From Pseudonocardiales bacterium (GTDB lineage: Bacteria > Actinomycetota > Actinomycetes > Mycobacteriales > Jatrophihabitantaceae): a stretch of 37,582 nt of DNA. The notes under the pieces were generated by a model, which was given only the letters and a program-made list of their open reading frames with translations, was not told the origin of the DNA and did no database searches. Position 1 is the stretch's first letter. The number at the start of each line of letters is the position of its first letter. The stretch spans positions 1 to 37,582 of the forward strand of contig JAVEEN010000012.1 in assembly GCA_030840445.1 (NCBI GenBank). The letters are read 5' to 3'. The position numbers and the translations under genes are program-made. Shown here piece by piece: positions 8,794-17,648 of this stretch.

Positions 8794-9939
8794 TCAGCCG
8801 GCGGGAGCGGTGGCCTGCAGGCCGGAGCAGCCGCGAACCTGTTGCCATTCGGCCAGGATGCGTTGGCGGAGGGTGCCAGTGGCCGGCATGCCGATGCCCC
8901 GCGCGTCGAGATGCGAGGGTTCGAAGGCCGCAGCGGCGACCCGCTTGTCCTTGATGGTCAGCGTCAGGACCCCGTTATCGTCCTGGTTGTTGCCGAAGGA
9001 CATCCACCAGAAGTAGTTGCCGAGTCCGTAGGCGACGTAACTGCCGTCCGGTCGCCAACCGGCTCCCTGCAGCACGTGCGCATGGGTGCCGACCACGGCC
9101 AGGGCACCGGCCGCGGTCAGGGCATCGGCGAGGCCGCGCTGATCGCCGTTGGGACAGCTGGCGTACTCGGTGCCCCAGTGCACGTACACGATCACCGCGT
9201 CGGCCTTGGTCCTAGCGGCCCGGACGGCGGCGATCAGCCGATCGGAGTAGGCGTTGGCGATGCCCGCTGAGCTGGTCCCGGCCGAGAAGTTCGCCAGGGT
9301 CTCGTCCTGCACCTGGCTGGCGGCGAGGATGGCCAGCCGCACTCCGTTCATCGTCACCAGGTAGGGGGCATAGGCCGCGGCCGCGTTCGCCCCGATGCCG
9401 ACCACCGGGAAGTGGCTGGCGCCGATGGCCTGCAAGGTTTGACTCAGGCCGGCCGCTCCGTAGTCGGCCGCATGGTTGTTGGCCATGGTGGCGATGTCGA
9501 TGCCGGCGTCCTTCAGGGCGGTGAACGCGCTCGGCGGCGCCTGGAAGGTGAAGCTCTTCGGCTGCGGGCTGCCGCCGACCGATACCGATGTCTCGAGATT
9601 GACCATGGTCAGATCCGCCTTGGACAGCACGGCCGCCGAGGGGCCGAAGGCGGTGGCGGGATCTGTGGCCAGCCTGGTTGCCGTGCGGTCGGCGAAGTGC
9701 ACGTCACCTGCGAACGCGATGCTCACCTGCCCGGGCGTGGCCGGCGGTGCGCTTGGCGTACGGCTGGCAGGTGCCGACAGCGGGGGCGCCGCCGATCTGT
9801 TCGCGGTGATCGTGCTGCCGCCGCTACGCGCGGATCCCGGGGTCGATACCGAGGAACCGTGGGCCGTGCAGGCGGCCAGGACCACAAGCGCCGAGATCGC
9901 GCAGGCCAGGAGGATATTGCTGCGGGGCGTTCTGGGCAC
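8794..9939 (-). CDS. CapA-family (metallophosphatase-like) putative lipoprotein
   Basis: Predicted exported lipoprotein of about 381 aa. The N-terminus has a basic start, a hydrophobic stretch and a lipobox-like LAAC about 24 residues in, then a Ser/Gly/Pro-rich linker. The rest is the CapA/YwtB fold with the metallophosphatase-like motifs SIAFAGDVHF, MVNLETSVS, TMANNHAADYG, VYVHWGTEY and VGTHAHVLQG. CapA proteins take part in poly-gamma-glutamate export or anchoring in Bacillus; most actinobacterial members have no proven role, and no capB or capC is seen here. The GTG at 9937-9939 puts the signal peptide at the N-terminus; an ATG at 9978 is in frame but adds 13 residues before it. It diverges from thrS. 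Confidence 0.82.
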   Translation of the reverse strand: MPRTPRSNILLACAISALVVLAACTAHGSSVSTPGSARSGGSTITANRSAAPPLSAPASRTPSAPPATPGQVSIAFAGDVHFADRTATRLATDPATAFGPSAAVLSKADLTMVNLETSVSVGGSPQPKSFTFQAPPSAFTALKDAGIDIATMANNHAADYGAAGLSQTLQAIGASHFPVVGIGANAAAAYAPYLVTMNGVRLAILAASQVQDETLANFSAGTSSAGIANAYSDRLIAAVRAARTKADAVIVYVHWGTEYASCPNGDQRGLADALTAAGALAVVGTHAHVLQGAGWRPDGSYVAYGLGNYFWWMSFGNNQDDNGVLTLTIKDKRVAAAAFEPSHLDARGIGMPATGTLRQRILAEWQQVRGCSGLQATAPAG

Positions 9940-9988
9940 CGCACTAGCATGCAGGGTGTATCCACCAATTCGCAGCATTACCCAGATC

Positions 9989-9994
9989 GAGGAG
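9989..9994 (+). promoter_or_regulatory. Ribosome binding site of thrS
   Basis: GAGGAG stands 7 bases before the thrS GTG at 10002 and fixes that start. No T-box or other leader fits in the 60 bp between the divergent genes. Confidence 0.7.
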
Positions 9995-10001
9995 CATCTT
10001 C

Positions 10002-12044
10002 GTGTCCAGTGCCCTGCCGTCGTCCACCGCGGAGCCGCAACTGCGGCCCAAGCTGACGGTGGCGGCCGGCACTACAGCGCGCGCGGCTCTGGAGGCCGCG
10101 GGAATCGATCTCAACGGTCCGAGCGGTGTCGTCGTCGTCCGCGACTCCGCTGACCAGTTGCGCGATCTGGACGTGCCCTTCGAGGCAACGGACCAGGTCG
10201 AGCCGGTAGCCATCGATTCGCCCGACGGCCTTTCGGTGCTGCGGCACTCGGCCGCGCACGTGATGGCCCAGGCCGTGCAGGACCTCTTTCCCGACACCCT
10301 GCTCGGCATCGGGCCACCGATCGAGAACGGCTTCTACTACGACTTCCTGCCCAAGCGGCCGTTCACACCTGATGACCTCGGGGCCATCGAGAAGAAGATG
10401 ACCGAGATCATCAAGGCTTCCCAGCGCTTCTCCCGGCGCCGGATCAGCGACGACGAGGCGCGGGTAGAACTCGAAACCGAGAAGTTCAAACTGGAACTCA
10501 TCGGGCTCAAGGGGCAGCCGGGCAACACCACGCCGACCGAACTGAATGCCGAAGAGGCGTCGCAGGTCGGTGGCGGCGTCCTGACGATGTATGACAACCT
10601 CAACCGCGACGGCGAGTTGGTCTGGACCGATCTCTGCCGAGGGCCACATCTGCCCACCACCCGGCGTATCCCTGCCTTCAAGCTGATGCGCACCGCGGCG
10701 GCGTACTGGCGTGGTGATCAGAAGAACGAGCAGCTGCAACGGATCTACGGCACGGCCTGGCCGAGCAAGGATGCGTTGAAGGCGTACCTGGTGCAGTTGG
10801 AGGAGGCGGCCAAGCGCGATCATCGCAAGCTCGGCGCCGAACTGGACCTGTTCAGCTTCCCCGACGAGCTCGGGTCCGGCCTGGCCGTGTTCCACCCCAA
10901 GGGTGGCGTGCTCCGCAAGGAGATGGAGGACTACTCCCGCCGCCGGCACGAGGAGTCCGGGTACGAGTTCGTCAACACCCCGCACATCTCGAAACAGACC
11001 CTGTTCGAAACCTCCGGGCACCTGCCCTACTACGCCGACGGGATGTTTCCGCCGATGGAGTTCGAGGGTTCGAATTACTATCTCAAGGCCATGAACTGCC
11101 CGATGCACAACCTGATCTTCCGGTCCCGCGGCCGGTCGTACCGGGAGCTGCCGCTGCGCCTGTTCGAGTTCGGTTCGGTGTACCGCTACGAGAAGTCGGG
11201 CGTGGTGCATGGTCTGACCCGGGTCCGCGGCATGACCCAGGACGACTCACACATCTACTGCAGCAAGGAGCAGATGGCTGGTGAGCTGAAGAATCTGCTC
11301 GACTTCGTCATCGACCTGCTGCGCGACTACGGGTTGGATGATTTTTACCTGGAGTTGTCCACCCGCGACGACTCGCCGAAGTTCATCGGGGAACCCGCGG
11401 AGTGGGTCGAAGCCACCGAGGCACTGCGCCAAGCCGCGCTGGACTCCGGTCTGGACCTGGTCCCCGATCCCGGTGGCGCGGCGTACTACGGGCCCAAGAT
11501 CTCCGTCCAGGCCCGCGATGCGATCGGTCGGACCTGGCAGATGTCCACCATCCAGGTCGACTTCCAGCAACCCAAGCGCTTCGGGTTGGAGTACACCGGC
11601 GCCGACGGGGAACGGCATCAACCGGTAATGATCCACCGTGCCCTGTTCGGCTCCGTGGAGCGGTTCATCGGCGTGCTGACCGAGCACTACGCCGGAGCCT
11701 TTCCGGCCTGGCTGGCCCCCGTGCAGGTCATCGCCATCCCGGTTTCCGACGATCAGGTCGACTATCTCTACGACGTGGCCAAGGCCCTTAAAGAGCAGCG
11801 GATCCGGGTCGAGGTGGACTCCGGATCAGATCGGATGCAGAAGAAGATCCGCACCGCGCAGCAGGCCAAGGTGCCGTTCATGCTGATCGCGGGAGCCCAG
11901 GATGCCGAGAACGGTGCGGTGTCGTTTCGGTACCGGGACGGCGAGCAACGCAACGGGGTGCCGGTCGAGCAGGCCGTCCAGGAGATCGCCGACTTCGTGG
12001 CCAGCCGGAAGAACTCCTCGCCATCGGTCGCGGACTTCGGCTAG
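10002..12044 (+). CDS. thrS: Threonyl-tRNA synthetase
   Basis: Class II aminoacyl-tRNA synthetase that charges tRNA-Thr in the cytoplasm; 680 aa, typical for actinobacteria. An N-terminal TGS-like region precedes the editing domain ([12 protein letters not shown] and DLCRGPHLP, with the His/Cys residues that hydrolyse Ser-tRNA-Thr). The catalytic core has [10 protein letters not shown] with the zinc-binding Cys, [23 protein letters not shown] (class II motif 2), and motif 3 near [15 protein letters not shown]. The C-terminal anticodon-binding domain begins near [12 protein letters not shown] start with a GAGGAG site. The next gene starts within the stop codon (TAGTG overlap), so the two are co-transcribed, as in mycobacteria. 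Confidence 0.97.
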   Translation: MSSALPSSTAEPQLRPKLTVAAGTTARAALEAAGIDLNGPSGVVVVRDSADQLRDLDVPFEATDQVEPVAIDSPDGLSVLRHSAAHVMAQAVQDLFPDTLLGIGPPIENGFYYDFLPKRPFTPDDLGAIEKKMTEIIKASQRFSRRRISDDEARVELETEKFKLELIGLKGQPGNTTPTELNAEEASQVGGGVLTMYDNLNRDGELVWTDLCRGPHLPTTRRIPAFKLMRTAAAYWRGDQKNEQLQRIYGTAWPSKDALKAYLVQLEEAAKRDHRKLGAELDLFSFPDELGSGLAVFHPKGGVLRKEMEDYSRRRHEESGYEFVNTPHISKQTLFETSGHLPYYADGMFPPMEFEGSNYYLKAMNCPMHNLIFRSRGRSYRELPLRLFEFGSVYRYEKSGVVHGLTRVRGMTQDDSHIYCSKEQMAGELKNLLDFVIDLLRDYGLDDFYLELSTRDDSPKFIGEPAEWVEATEALRQAALDSGLDLVPDPGGAAYYGPKISVQARDAIGRTWQMSTIQVDFQQPKRFGLEYTGADGERHQPVMIHRALFGSVERFIGVLTEHYAGAFPAWLAPVQVIAIPVSDDQVDYLYDVAKALKEQRIRVEVDSGSDRMQKKIRTAQQAKVPFMLIAGAQDAENGAVSFRYRDGEQRNGVPVEQAVQEIADFVASRKNSSPSVADFG

Positions 12045-12613
12045 TGACAGACAGCGATGCGCCCCAGGTGGCGGAGCCGTTCGAGTTCGCCGGCGTGCCG
12101 GACGCGTTTCAGCGGCTGTGGACTCCGCATCGCATGGTTTACATCGGGGGTGAGGGCAAGCCGGAATCCGACGCCGAGCTTCACTGCCCGTTCTGCGATA
12201 TTCCGTCCAAGTCGGACTCGGACGGGTTGATCGTGGCGCGCGGGGAACTGGTCTATGCGGTGCTGAACCTCTATCCGTACAACCCCGGTCATCTGATGGT
12301 GGTGCCGTACCGGCATATCGCCGACTACACCGAGCTGAACACGGCCGAGGCGGCTGAACTGGCGGCGTTCGTACAGCAAGCGATGACGGCGCTGCGGGCG
12401 GCGGCCGGGCCACAGGGTTTCAACATCGGGATCAACCAGGGTGCGGTGGGTGGCGCCGGAATCGCTGCCCACCTGCACCAGCACATCGTCCCGCGCTGGG
12501 GGGGCGACATGAATTTCATGCCGATCGTCGGTCAGACCCGGGTGTTACCGCAACTGCTCGCCGATACCAGGAAACTCATCGCCACGGCATGGGAGACAGA
12601 CCCGATCGTGTAA
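12044..12613 (+). CDS. HIT-family hydrolase, Ap4A-phosphorylase-like
   Basis: Nucleotide-binding protein of 189 aa. The histidine triad motif is AAHLHQHIVPRW (HxHxH), preceded by the conserved NLYPYNPGHLMVVPYRH. HCPFCDIP near residue 45 is a zinc-site-like pair of Cys. The closest relative I know is M. tuberculosis Rv2613c, a diadenosine tetraphosphate phosphorylase that also sits between thrS and pgsA. It would clear Ap4A, a by-product of aminoacyl-tRNA synthetases, which fits its one-base overlap with thrS. The stop codon TAA lies inside the left arm of a long terminator hairpin. Confidence 0.88.
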   Translation: MTDSDAPQVAEPFEFAGVPDAFQRLWTPHRMVYIGGEGKPESDAELHCPFCDIPSKSDSDGLIVARGELVYAVLNLYPYNPGHLMVVPYRHIADYTELNTAEAAELAAFVQQAMTALRAAAGPQGFNIGINQGAVGGAGIAAHLHQHIVPRWGGDMNFMPIVGQTRVLPQLLADTRKLIATAWETDPIV

Positions 12614-12655
12614 CAACCGGCAACGTAGGGATGCCGGTTGTTACACGATCGGGTC
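12599..12655. terminator. 23-bp perfect inverted repeat, shared terminator of convergent genes
   Basis: Left arm 12599-12621 and right arm 12633-12655 are perfect reverse complements over 23 bp, with an 11-base loop (aacgtagggat). ATTTT follows on the plus strand, fitting intrinsic termination of thrS-HIT. The left arm includes the last three codons and the stop of the HIT gene. On the minus strand the hairpin follows the EF-G-like stop at once, but has no T-run, so it may act there mainly as a 3' stabiliser or roadblock. Confidence 0.88.
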
Positions 12656-12659
12656 ATTT

Positions 12660-14792
12660 TCAGCCGAGCAGGGCCGCAGCGACGGCTGCCGGCGCTGGAT
12701 CATGTCGGAGGTAACTGCGCCGGAAGGTGCCGGCTCCGCCGGTTATCGAGCGCAGCGTGACGGCGTAGCGCAGTAATTCCACGGCCGGCACCTCGGCGTG
12801 GATCACGCTGCGGGCACCGGGCCGGCTCGAGGTCAACGGCTCGGTCCCGGTGACCCGGCCACGGCGGCCGGACAGGTCGGCCAGGACCGCTCCGATGTGA
12901 TCATCGGTCACTCGGACCTCGACCGTGTCGATAGGTTCCAGCACGCCGATGCCGGCCTTGGCCGCGGCATCCTTGACGGCAAGCCCACCGGCGACCTGGA
13001 ACGCCGCGTCGGAGGAATCGACGCTGTGCGCTTTGCCATCCCTGAGAATGACCCGGACGTCCACGACTGGGGTCGAGCTCACCACACCCTGAGCGAGCTG
13101 GAGCCGCACGCCCTTCTCGACCGATGAGATGAACTGGTTGGGCACCGCACCGCCGACGACCTTGTCGACGAACTCCGTACCGGAGCCTCGCGGCAGCGGC
13201 TCCACGTCGATGTCGCACACCGCGTACTGCCCGTGCCCGCCGGATTGTTTGACCTGACGGCCGTGCCCGGACGCCGGGGCGCTGAACGTGGCCAGCAGCG
13301 CAACCCGTACCGGCTCGGTCTGGATCGTCGCCCCGCCGGCTCGCAGCCTGGACAGCACCACATCGGCGTGCGCCTCCCCGAGGCACCAGAGCACCAGCTG
13401 CGAAGTATCGGCGTTGCGTTCGATGCGCAACGTGGGATCGGCCGCGCCGAGCCGGGTCAGGCCCTTGGCCAGGGCGTCCTCGTCGTTGCGGGTCGCGGCT
13501 CGGACGGCGACCGGAAGCAGCGGTTCCGGCATCTCCCACGGCAGGATCACCAGCGGCTGGGACTGAGCTGAAATCGTGTCTCCGGTCTCGGCACTGGCCA
13601 ACCGGGCAATCACGCAAAGGTCGCCCGCGAAGGCGCGGTCGATAGGCTCCAGGGACGGACTGAGCAGGGTGGCCGTCTTCTCGTCGGCGTCATGGTCGGG
13701 ATGTCCGCGCTCGTTGCCGCCGTGACCGGATACATGCAGCGGCGTCTCCGAGGTAATGGTGCCGGAGAAGAGGCGCACCAGGCAGGCCCGGCCGAGATAG
13801 GGGTCAACCCAGGTTCGCACCACCTCGCCGGCCAGCGGCCCGTCCGGGTCGGAGCTGAGTTCCGGTCCGGGCGCGCCGACCGGCGTCCAGGCCGTAGGCT
13901 GCACGCGCTCCACGGGCGTCGGAAACCCGTTGGACATCAGTGCGATCAGCTCGGTCAGACCCAGTTCGGTGCCGGCGCACACCGGGATGACCGGATGGAA
14001 ATGGCCTCTGCCCACCGCCAGGTGGAGATCACGTAACAGCATGTCGGCATCGAGCTCGTTACCGGCGAGGTAACCCTCGAGCAGGCTCTCGTCCTCGCTC
14101 TCGGCGATGATGGCCTCGATGAGTGCAGCCCGGTCCTCGGCGAAGCGCCCCGGGGCGGCCTGCGCGGCCGAGGTGTCGCCGGCGAGTAGATCGACCAGTG
14201 CGGTGTTGTCGGGTGTGGGCAGGTACAACGGCAGCACGGCGTTCCCATCGGCTCCGCCGAACGATTCGCGGCAGGCCAGCAACGTGTGCTCCAGGTCGGC
14301 CCGCGGCGCGTCCAGCCGATTCACCACCACCGCCCGGGGCACCGCAAGTGCCGCGCACTCCTCCCACAGAGCCAGGGTCGTCTCGTCGAGCGTGTCGGCT
14401 GCGGACACGACGAAGAGGGCGGCATCGGCGGCACGAAGCCCCGCGCGCAATTCCCCGATGAAGTCGCTGAAACCGGGAGTGTCCAACAGATTGATCACCG
14501 TCTCGCCGTCGCGGATCCGGACCGCGGACAGGAAGATCGAGCGCTGCTGGCTAGCTTCGACGGGATCGGCGTCGGAGACGGTCGTTCCCTCGGACACCGA
14601 GCCGGGACGCGAAATGGCACCCGTCACGGCCAGTAGGTGTTCGGCCAGGGTGGTCTTGCCGACGCCGGAATGCCCGACCAGGGCAACGTTGCGGATCTGA
14701 CCGGGCCGGGTTGCAGGCTCGACATTCAGCCGTGGCTGCGATGTCCGGCCGGCCGCCCTCGCGGACGTCCCCGCCGCCGTCTTGGTCGACAT
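12660..14792 (-). CDS. EF-G-like translational GTPase (EF-G2 type)
   Basis: Large GTPase of 710 aa with EF-G layout: G domain, domain II, and C-terminal domains IV/V (GHGRQVKQSGGHGQYA, EKGVRLQLAQG). P-loop GHSGVGKTT is at residues 40-48. The G3 motif reads DTPGFSDF (104-111) where true EF-G and EF-Tu have DTPGH or DCPGH, so the GTPase-activating His is replaced by Phe. G4 is NRLD in place of NKxD. These changes are typical of the EF-G2-like group, whose mycobacterial member is reported to lack ribosome-dependent GTPase activity; the role here is unknown. The start is the ATG at 14792, with AAAGAGGT (14801-14808) as ribosome site; an in-frame ATG at 14831 has none. It splits the usual HIT-pgsA pair and is divergent from pgsA. 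Confidence 0.88.
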   Translation of the reverse strand: MSTKTAAGTSARAAGRTSQPRLNVEPATRPGQIRNVALVGHSGVGKTTLAEHLLAVTGAISRPGSVSEGTTVSDADPVEASQQRSIFLSAVRIRDGETVINLLDTPGFSDFIGELRAGLRAADAALFVVSAADTLDETTLALWEECAALAVPRAVVVNRLDAPRADLEHTLLACRESFGGADGNAVLPLYLPTPDNTALVDLLAGDTSAAQAAPGRFAEDRAALIEAIIAESEDESLLEGYLAGNELDADMLLRDLHLAVGRGHFHPVIPVCAGTELGLTELIALMSNGFPTPVERVQPTAWTPVGAPGPELSSDPDGPLAGEVVRTWVDPYLGRACLVRLFSGTITSETPLHVSGHGGNERGHPDHDADEKTATLLSPSLEPIDRAFAGDLCVIARLASAETGDTISAQSQPLVILPWEMPEPLLPVAVRAATRNDEDALAKGLTRLGAADPTLRIERNADTSQLVLWCLGEAHADVVLSRLRAGGATIQTEPVRVALLATFSAPASGHGRQVKQSGGHGQYAVCDIDVEPLPRGSGTEFVDKVVGGAVPNQFISSVEKGVRLQLAQGVVSSTPVVDVRVILRDGKAHSVDSSDAAFQVAGGLAVKDAAAKAGIGVLEPIDTVEVRVTDDHIGAVLADLSGRRGRVTGTEPLTSSRPGARSVIHAEVPAVELLRYAVTLRSITGGAGTFRRSYLRHDPAPAAVAAALLG

Positions 14793-14874
14793 CGCGAACC
14801 ACCTCTTTCCTGCCGCGTGCCTCGAAAGCATTCGACACCCGCGACAGACCTCAGGACAAGGTTAAGCCGCTCGC

Positions 14875-14880
14875 TATCGT
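14875..14880 (+). promoter_or_regulatory. -10 box of pgsA (leaderless)
   Basis: TATCGT ends 6 bases before the GTG start of pgsA. A weak -35 (aggaca, 14853-14858) lies 16 bases upstream. Transcription would start at or next to the G of GTG. Confidence 0.5.
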
Positions 14881-14886
14881 TGAGCA

Positions 14887-15516
14887 GTGCTGAACCTGCT
14901 GCGTGCGCCCCTGTCCAAGGTGATCAACCCGTTGGGCCGCTCGCTCGCCAACGCCGGCGTGACCCCAGACCTGGTCACCATCGTCGGCACCATCGGTGCA
15001 ACCGCCTCCGCGCTCATCTTCTTCACCCAGGGCCGATTCTTCACCGGCACCCTGCTGGTATGGGCCTTCGTCATGCTGGACATGGTCGACGGCGCGGTGG
15101 CTCGGGCCGCGGGGTCGACGAGCGCGTTCGGCGCGGTGCTGGATTCCAGCTGCGATCGGATCGCCGATTCGGCGGTGTTCGGCAGCTTGGCCTGGTGGTT
15201 CGCGCGTAACGATCATCCGCAACTGCTGGCCGCGTCGCTGCTGTGCCTGGTCCTCGGTTCGTTGACGTCTTACATCAAGGCCCGGGCCGAGGGCATGGGA
15301 ATGACCGCCAACGTCGGCATCGCCGAGCGGTCCGAGCGGCTGATCATCGTGCTCGTCGGAACGGGCCTCACGGGGTGGCCGTTCGATGTCCCCTACGCGC
15401 AGGCGGTGGCACTGTGGCTGCTCGTGGCGGCATCGACCATCACCGTGGCGCAGCGTTTCGGCACGGTATGGAAGCAGGCCCGCGAAATCAGCCCGTCCTC
15501 CGGCGCCGCCGCGTGA
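14887..15516 (+). CDS. pgsA: CDP-alcohol phosphatidyltransferase, phosphatidylinositol phosphate synthase
   Basis: Integral membrane enzyme of 209 aa. The CDP-alcohol transferase motif is complete: DMVDGAVARAAGSTSAFGAV followed by LDSSCDRIAD, giving the four metal-binding Asp of D(x)2DG(x)2AR(x)nG(x)3D(x)3D. In actinobacteria the protein at this locus joins CDP-diacylglycerol and inositol-1-phosphate to give phosphatidylinositol phosphate, the precursor of phosphatidylinositol mannosides. Several hydrophobic segments surround the motif. It leads the pgsA-patA-pimA operon and overlaps the next gene by GTGA. A phosphatidylglycerophosphate synthase role cannot be excluded from sequence alone, but the neighbours argue for the inositol lipid. 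Confidence 0.9.
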   Translation: MLNLLRAPLSKVINPLGRSLANAGVTPDLVTIVGTIGATASALIFFTQGRFFTGTLLVWAFVMLDMVDGAVARAAGSTSAFGAVLDSSCDRIADSAVFGSLAWWFARNDHPQLLAASLLCLVLGSLTSYIKARAEGMGMTANVGIAERSERLIIVLVGTGLTGWPFDVPYAQAVALWLLVAASTITVAQRFGTVWKQAREISPSSGAAA

Positions 15517-16466
15517 GAGGCTTGCCGGCGGCGCTGACCTCGCGCGCTACTGACGCCGGCTACACCACCGCCTGGCGCTTGGTGCAGACGCTGCCTGGCC
15601 CGGCCGTACGAACCGTCTTCCAACTGGCGGCTGATATCGCCACTCGCCACAACGGCCGATCGGTGCGGCAACTCCGACGCAACCTGGCCCGGGTGAAAGG
15701 TTTCGATCCGTCGGAGCACAGGCCGGCGGAATCGGCCGCTTTGCAACGGCTGGTCCATGCCGGCATGCGCTCCTACGCCCGATACTGGCTGGAGACCTTC
15801 CGGCTGCCTTCGATGGACATCGAGGCCACCGTGGCACACGTGCACATGGAGGGTTTTGAGTACCTGGATCGGGCCCTGGAGGCTGGCCGCGGAGCGGTGC
15901 TCGCCCTGCCACACAGCGGGAACTGGGACGTGGCCGGACTCTGGCTGGTCCAGCGCGGCTATCCCTTCGCGACGGTGGCGGAACGACTCAAGCCGGAATC
16001 GCTGTTCGACAAGTTCGTGGCCTACCGGGAATCCCTCGGCATGGAGGTGCTGGCGCTGACCGGTGGACCTCGCCCGCCCATGGAGGTGCTCAAGGAGCGG
16101 CTCGCGTCCGGCGGGGTGGTATGTCTGGTCGCGGACCGGGACCTGTCCCGCAGCGGTATGGAAGTAGAATTCTTCGGGCACCCGACCCGGATGCCGGCTG
16201 GTCCCTCCTTGCTCGCCGCGACCACCGGTGCGGCGCTGTTGCCGGCACACCTCTACTTCGACGGTGACGGCTGGGGCCAGTGGATCGGGCCTGCCGTGGA
16301 CCTCGGTACCGCAGACCTGCGGACGAAACTGCGTACCGGCACCCAATCGCTGGCCGACACCTTCGCAAGACGGATCGCGCAATACCCCCAGGACTGGCAC
16401 ATGTTGCAGCGCTTGTGGCTGGCCGACCTTGATCAGGCGCGCCTCAGCAGCGTCGGGAACGGCTGA
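15513..16466 (+). CDS. patA: Phosphatidylinositol mannoside acyltransferase
   Basis: Membrane-associated acyltransferase of 317 aa in the LpxL/HtrB superfamily. The catalytic H(x)4D motif is HSGNWD at residues 134-139 (in LALPHSGNWDVAGLWL); VVCLVADRDLS is the second conserved block. In mycobacteria the enzyme at this position transfers palmitate to the mannose of phosphatidylinositol mannosides on the inner face of the plasma membrane. The frame is open further upstream inside pgsA, but the GTG at 15513, overlapping the pgsA stop as GTGA, gives the family length. pimA starts 3 bases after its stop. Position between pgsA and pimA makes the assignment strong. Confidence 0.9.
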   Translation: MRGLPAALTSRATDAGYTTAWRLVQTLPGPAVRTVFQLAADIATRHNGRSVRQLRRNLARVKGFDPSEHRPAESAALQRLVHAGMRSYARYWLETFRLPSMDIEATVAHVHMEGFEYLDRALEAGRGAVLALPHSGNWDVAGLWLVQRGYPFATVAERLKPESLFDKFVAYRESLGMEVLALTGGPRPPMEVLKERLASGGVVCLVADRDLSRSGMEVEFFGHPTRMPAGPSLLAATTGAALLPAHLYFDGDGWGQWIGPAVDLGTADLRTKLRTGTQSLADTFARRIAQYPQDWHMLQRLWLADLDQARLSSVGNG

Positions 16467-16469
16467 GGA

Positions 16470-17594
16470 ATGCGCATCGGCATCGTCTGCCCTTACTCCT
16501 GGGACATCCCCGGCGGTGTCCAAGCCCATGTTCGGGATCTGGCCGAGACGCTGATCGAGCTTGGCCATCAGGTGTCGGTACTGGCACCGGGGGAGGAGGA
16601 CTCGCCGAACCTGCCGCCGTACGTGGTTGCGGCCGGCAAGGCGGTACCCATCCCGTACAACGGCTCGGTGGCCAGGCTGCAATTCGGTCTGGTCTCGGCG
16701 ACCCGGGTGCGCCGCTGGCTCCGCGATGGCGACTTCGATGTCGTCCACGTCCACGAGCCGGCCCCGCCGAGCCTGTCGCTGCTCACCGTCCTGCTGGCTG
16801 ATGTGCCGCTCGTGGCAACCTTTCACTCGTCCTCCACCAGATCGCGATTCCTGCAGATCTTCGACAGCGCGGTACAGGCAATTCTGGAACGACTGTCCGG
16901 GCGGATAGCGGTCTCGCAAGCCGCCCGGAAGATGATCATGGTTCATCTCGGAGCGGACGCGGTGGTCATTCCCAACGGGGTCGCGGTGTCGGCCTACAGC
17001 AAGGCCGAACCGCTGCCGGGCTACCCACGTGATCCGGAACTCGGCGGCACCATCGGATTCATCGGCCGCTACGACGAATCCCGCAAGGGAATGGCAGTGC
17101 TGCTGGTAGCCCTGGAGACCTTGGTCGTGAAACGGCCGGGATTACAGCTGCTGGTGGCCGGGCGCGGTGACGAGGAGGAATTCCTGAAGACCTTGCCGCC
17201 TTCGGTGGTCGGCTCGGTGGTGCTCCTGGGCCTGATCAGCGAGGCCGAGAAGGCCAGCATGCTGCGCAGCGTGGACGTCTACGTCGCGCCGAATACCGGT
17301 GGCGAGAGTTTCGGAATCATCTTGTTGGAGGCGATGGCCGCCCGGACCCCGATCGTGGCCAGCGATATCGACGCCTTCCGGCGGGTGCTGGACGACGGTC
17401 GTGCCGGTGTGCTCTTCAGCAACCGGGACTCCGTCGCGCTGGCCCAGGGCCTGGAGCGGGTGCTGGCCGATCCGGCGCTGCGCGGCGTGCTCGCAGCCGC
17501 CAGTGCGGACGTCGTCCGCCCCTATGACTGGACCGTGGTCGCGACCCAGATCCTGCGGGTTTACGACATCGCGATCGCCGGCGCCGTGCTGTGA
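16470..17594 (+). CDS. pimA: Phosphatidyl-myo-inositol mannosyltransferase
   Basis: GT4 glycosyltransferase of 374 aa that transfers the first mannose from GDP-mannose to phosphatidylinositol. The N-terminal domain opens with RIGIVCPYSWDIPGGVQAHV, whose GGV loop contacts the acceptor and donor phosphate. The C-terminal Rossmann domain has IGFIGRYDESRKGM (Arg/Lys that hold the GDP phosphates) and TGGESFGIILLEAMA, the EX7E-type motif of GT4 retaining enzymes. The ATG at 16470 lies 3 bases after patA. Together with pgsA and patA it builds acylated phosphatidylinositol mannoside for the cell envelope. Confidence 0.95.
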   Translation: MRIGIVCPYSWDIPGGVQAHVRDLAETLIELGHQVSVLAPGEEDSPNLPPYVVAAGKAVPIPYNGSVARLQFGLVSATRVRRWLRDGDFDVVHVHEPAPPSLSLLTVLLADVPLVATFHSSSTRSRFLQIFDSAVQAILERLSGRIAVSQAARKMIMVHLGADAVVIPNGVAVSAYSKAEPLPGYPRDPELGGTIGFIGRYDESRKGMAVLLVALETLVVKRPGLQLLVAGRGDEEEFLKTLPPSVVGSVVLLGLISEAEKASMLRSVDVYVAPNTGGESFGIILLEAMAARTPIVASDIDAFRRVLDDGRAGVLFSNRDSVALAQGLERVLADPALRGVLAAASADVVRPYDWTVVATQILRVYDIAIAGAVL

Positions 17595-17634
17595 CCTCAA
17601 TTTCTCACGTTTGGGCCTCTCGGGCGGGCTCACC

Positions 17635-17640
17635 TAGGGT
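17635..17640 (+). promoter_or_regulatory. Promoter of the LemA-like gene (leaderless)
   Basis: TAGGGT lies 8 bases before the ATG at 17649, with TTGGGC (17611-17616) 18 bases upstream as a -35 box. This marks a new transcription unit after pimA. Confidence 0.5.
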
Positions 17641-17648
17641 GTGTACTC

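Noticed and set aside
9979-10001. T-box or attenuator leader for thrS
   Set aside because: Too little space exists between the divergent CapA gene and thrS, and no T-box element is present.
15393-16946. 517-codon minus-strand frame across pgsA, patA and pimA
   Set aside because: Three clear overlapping plus-strand genes explain the sequence; this is a shadow frame.
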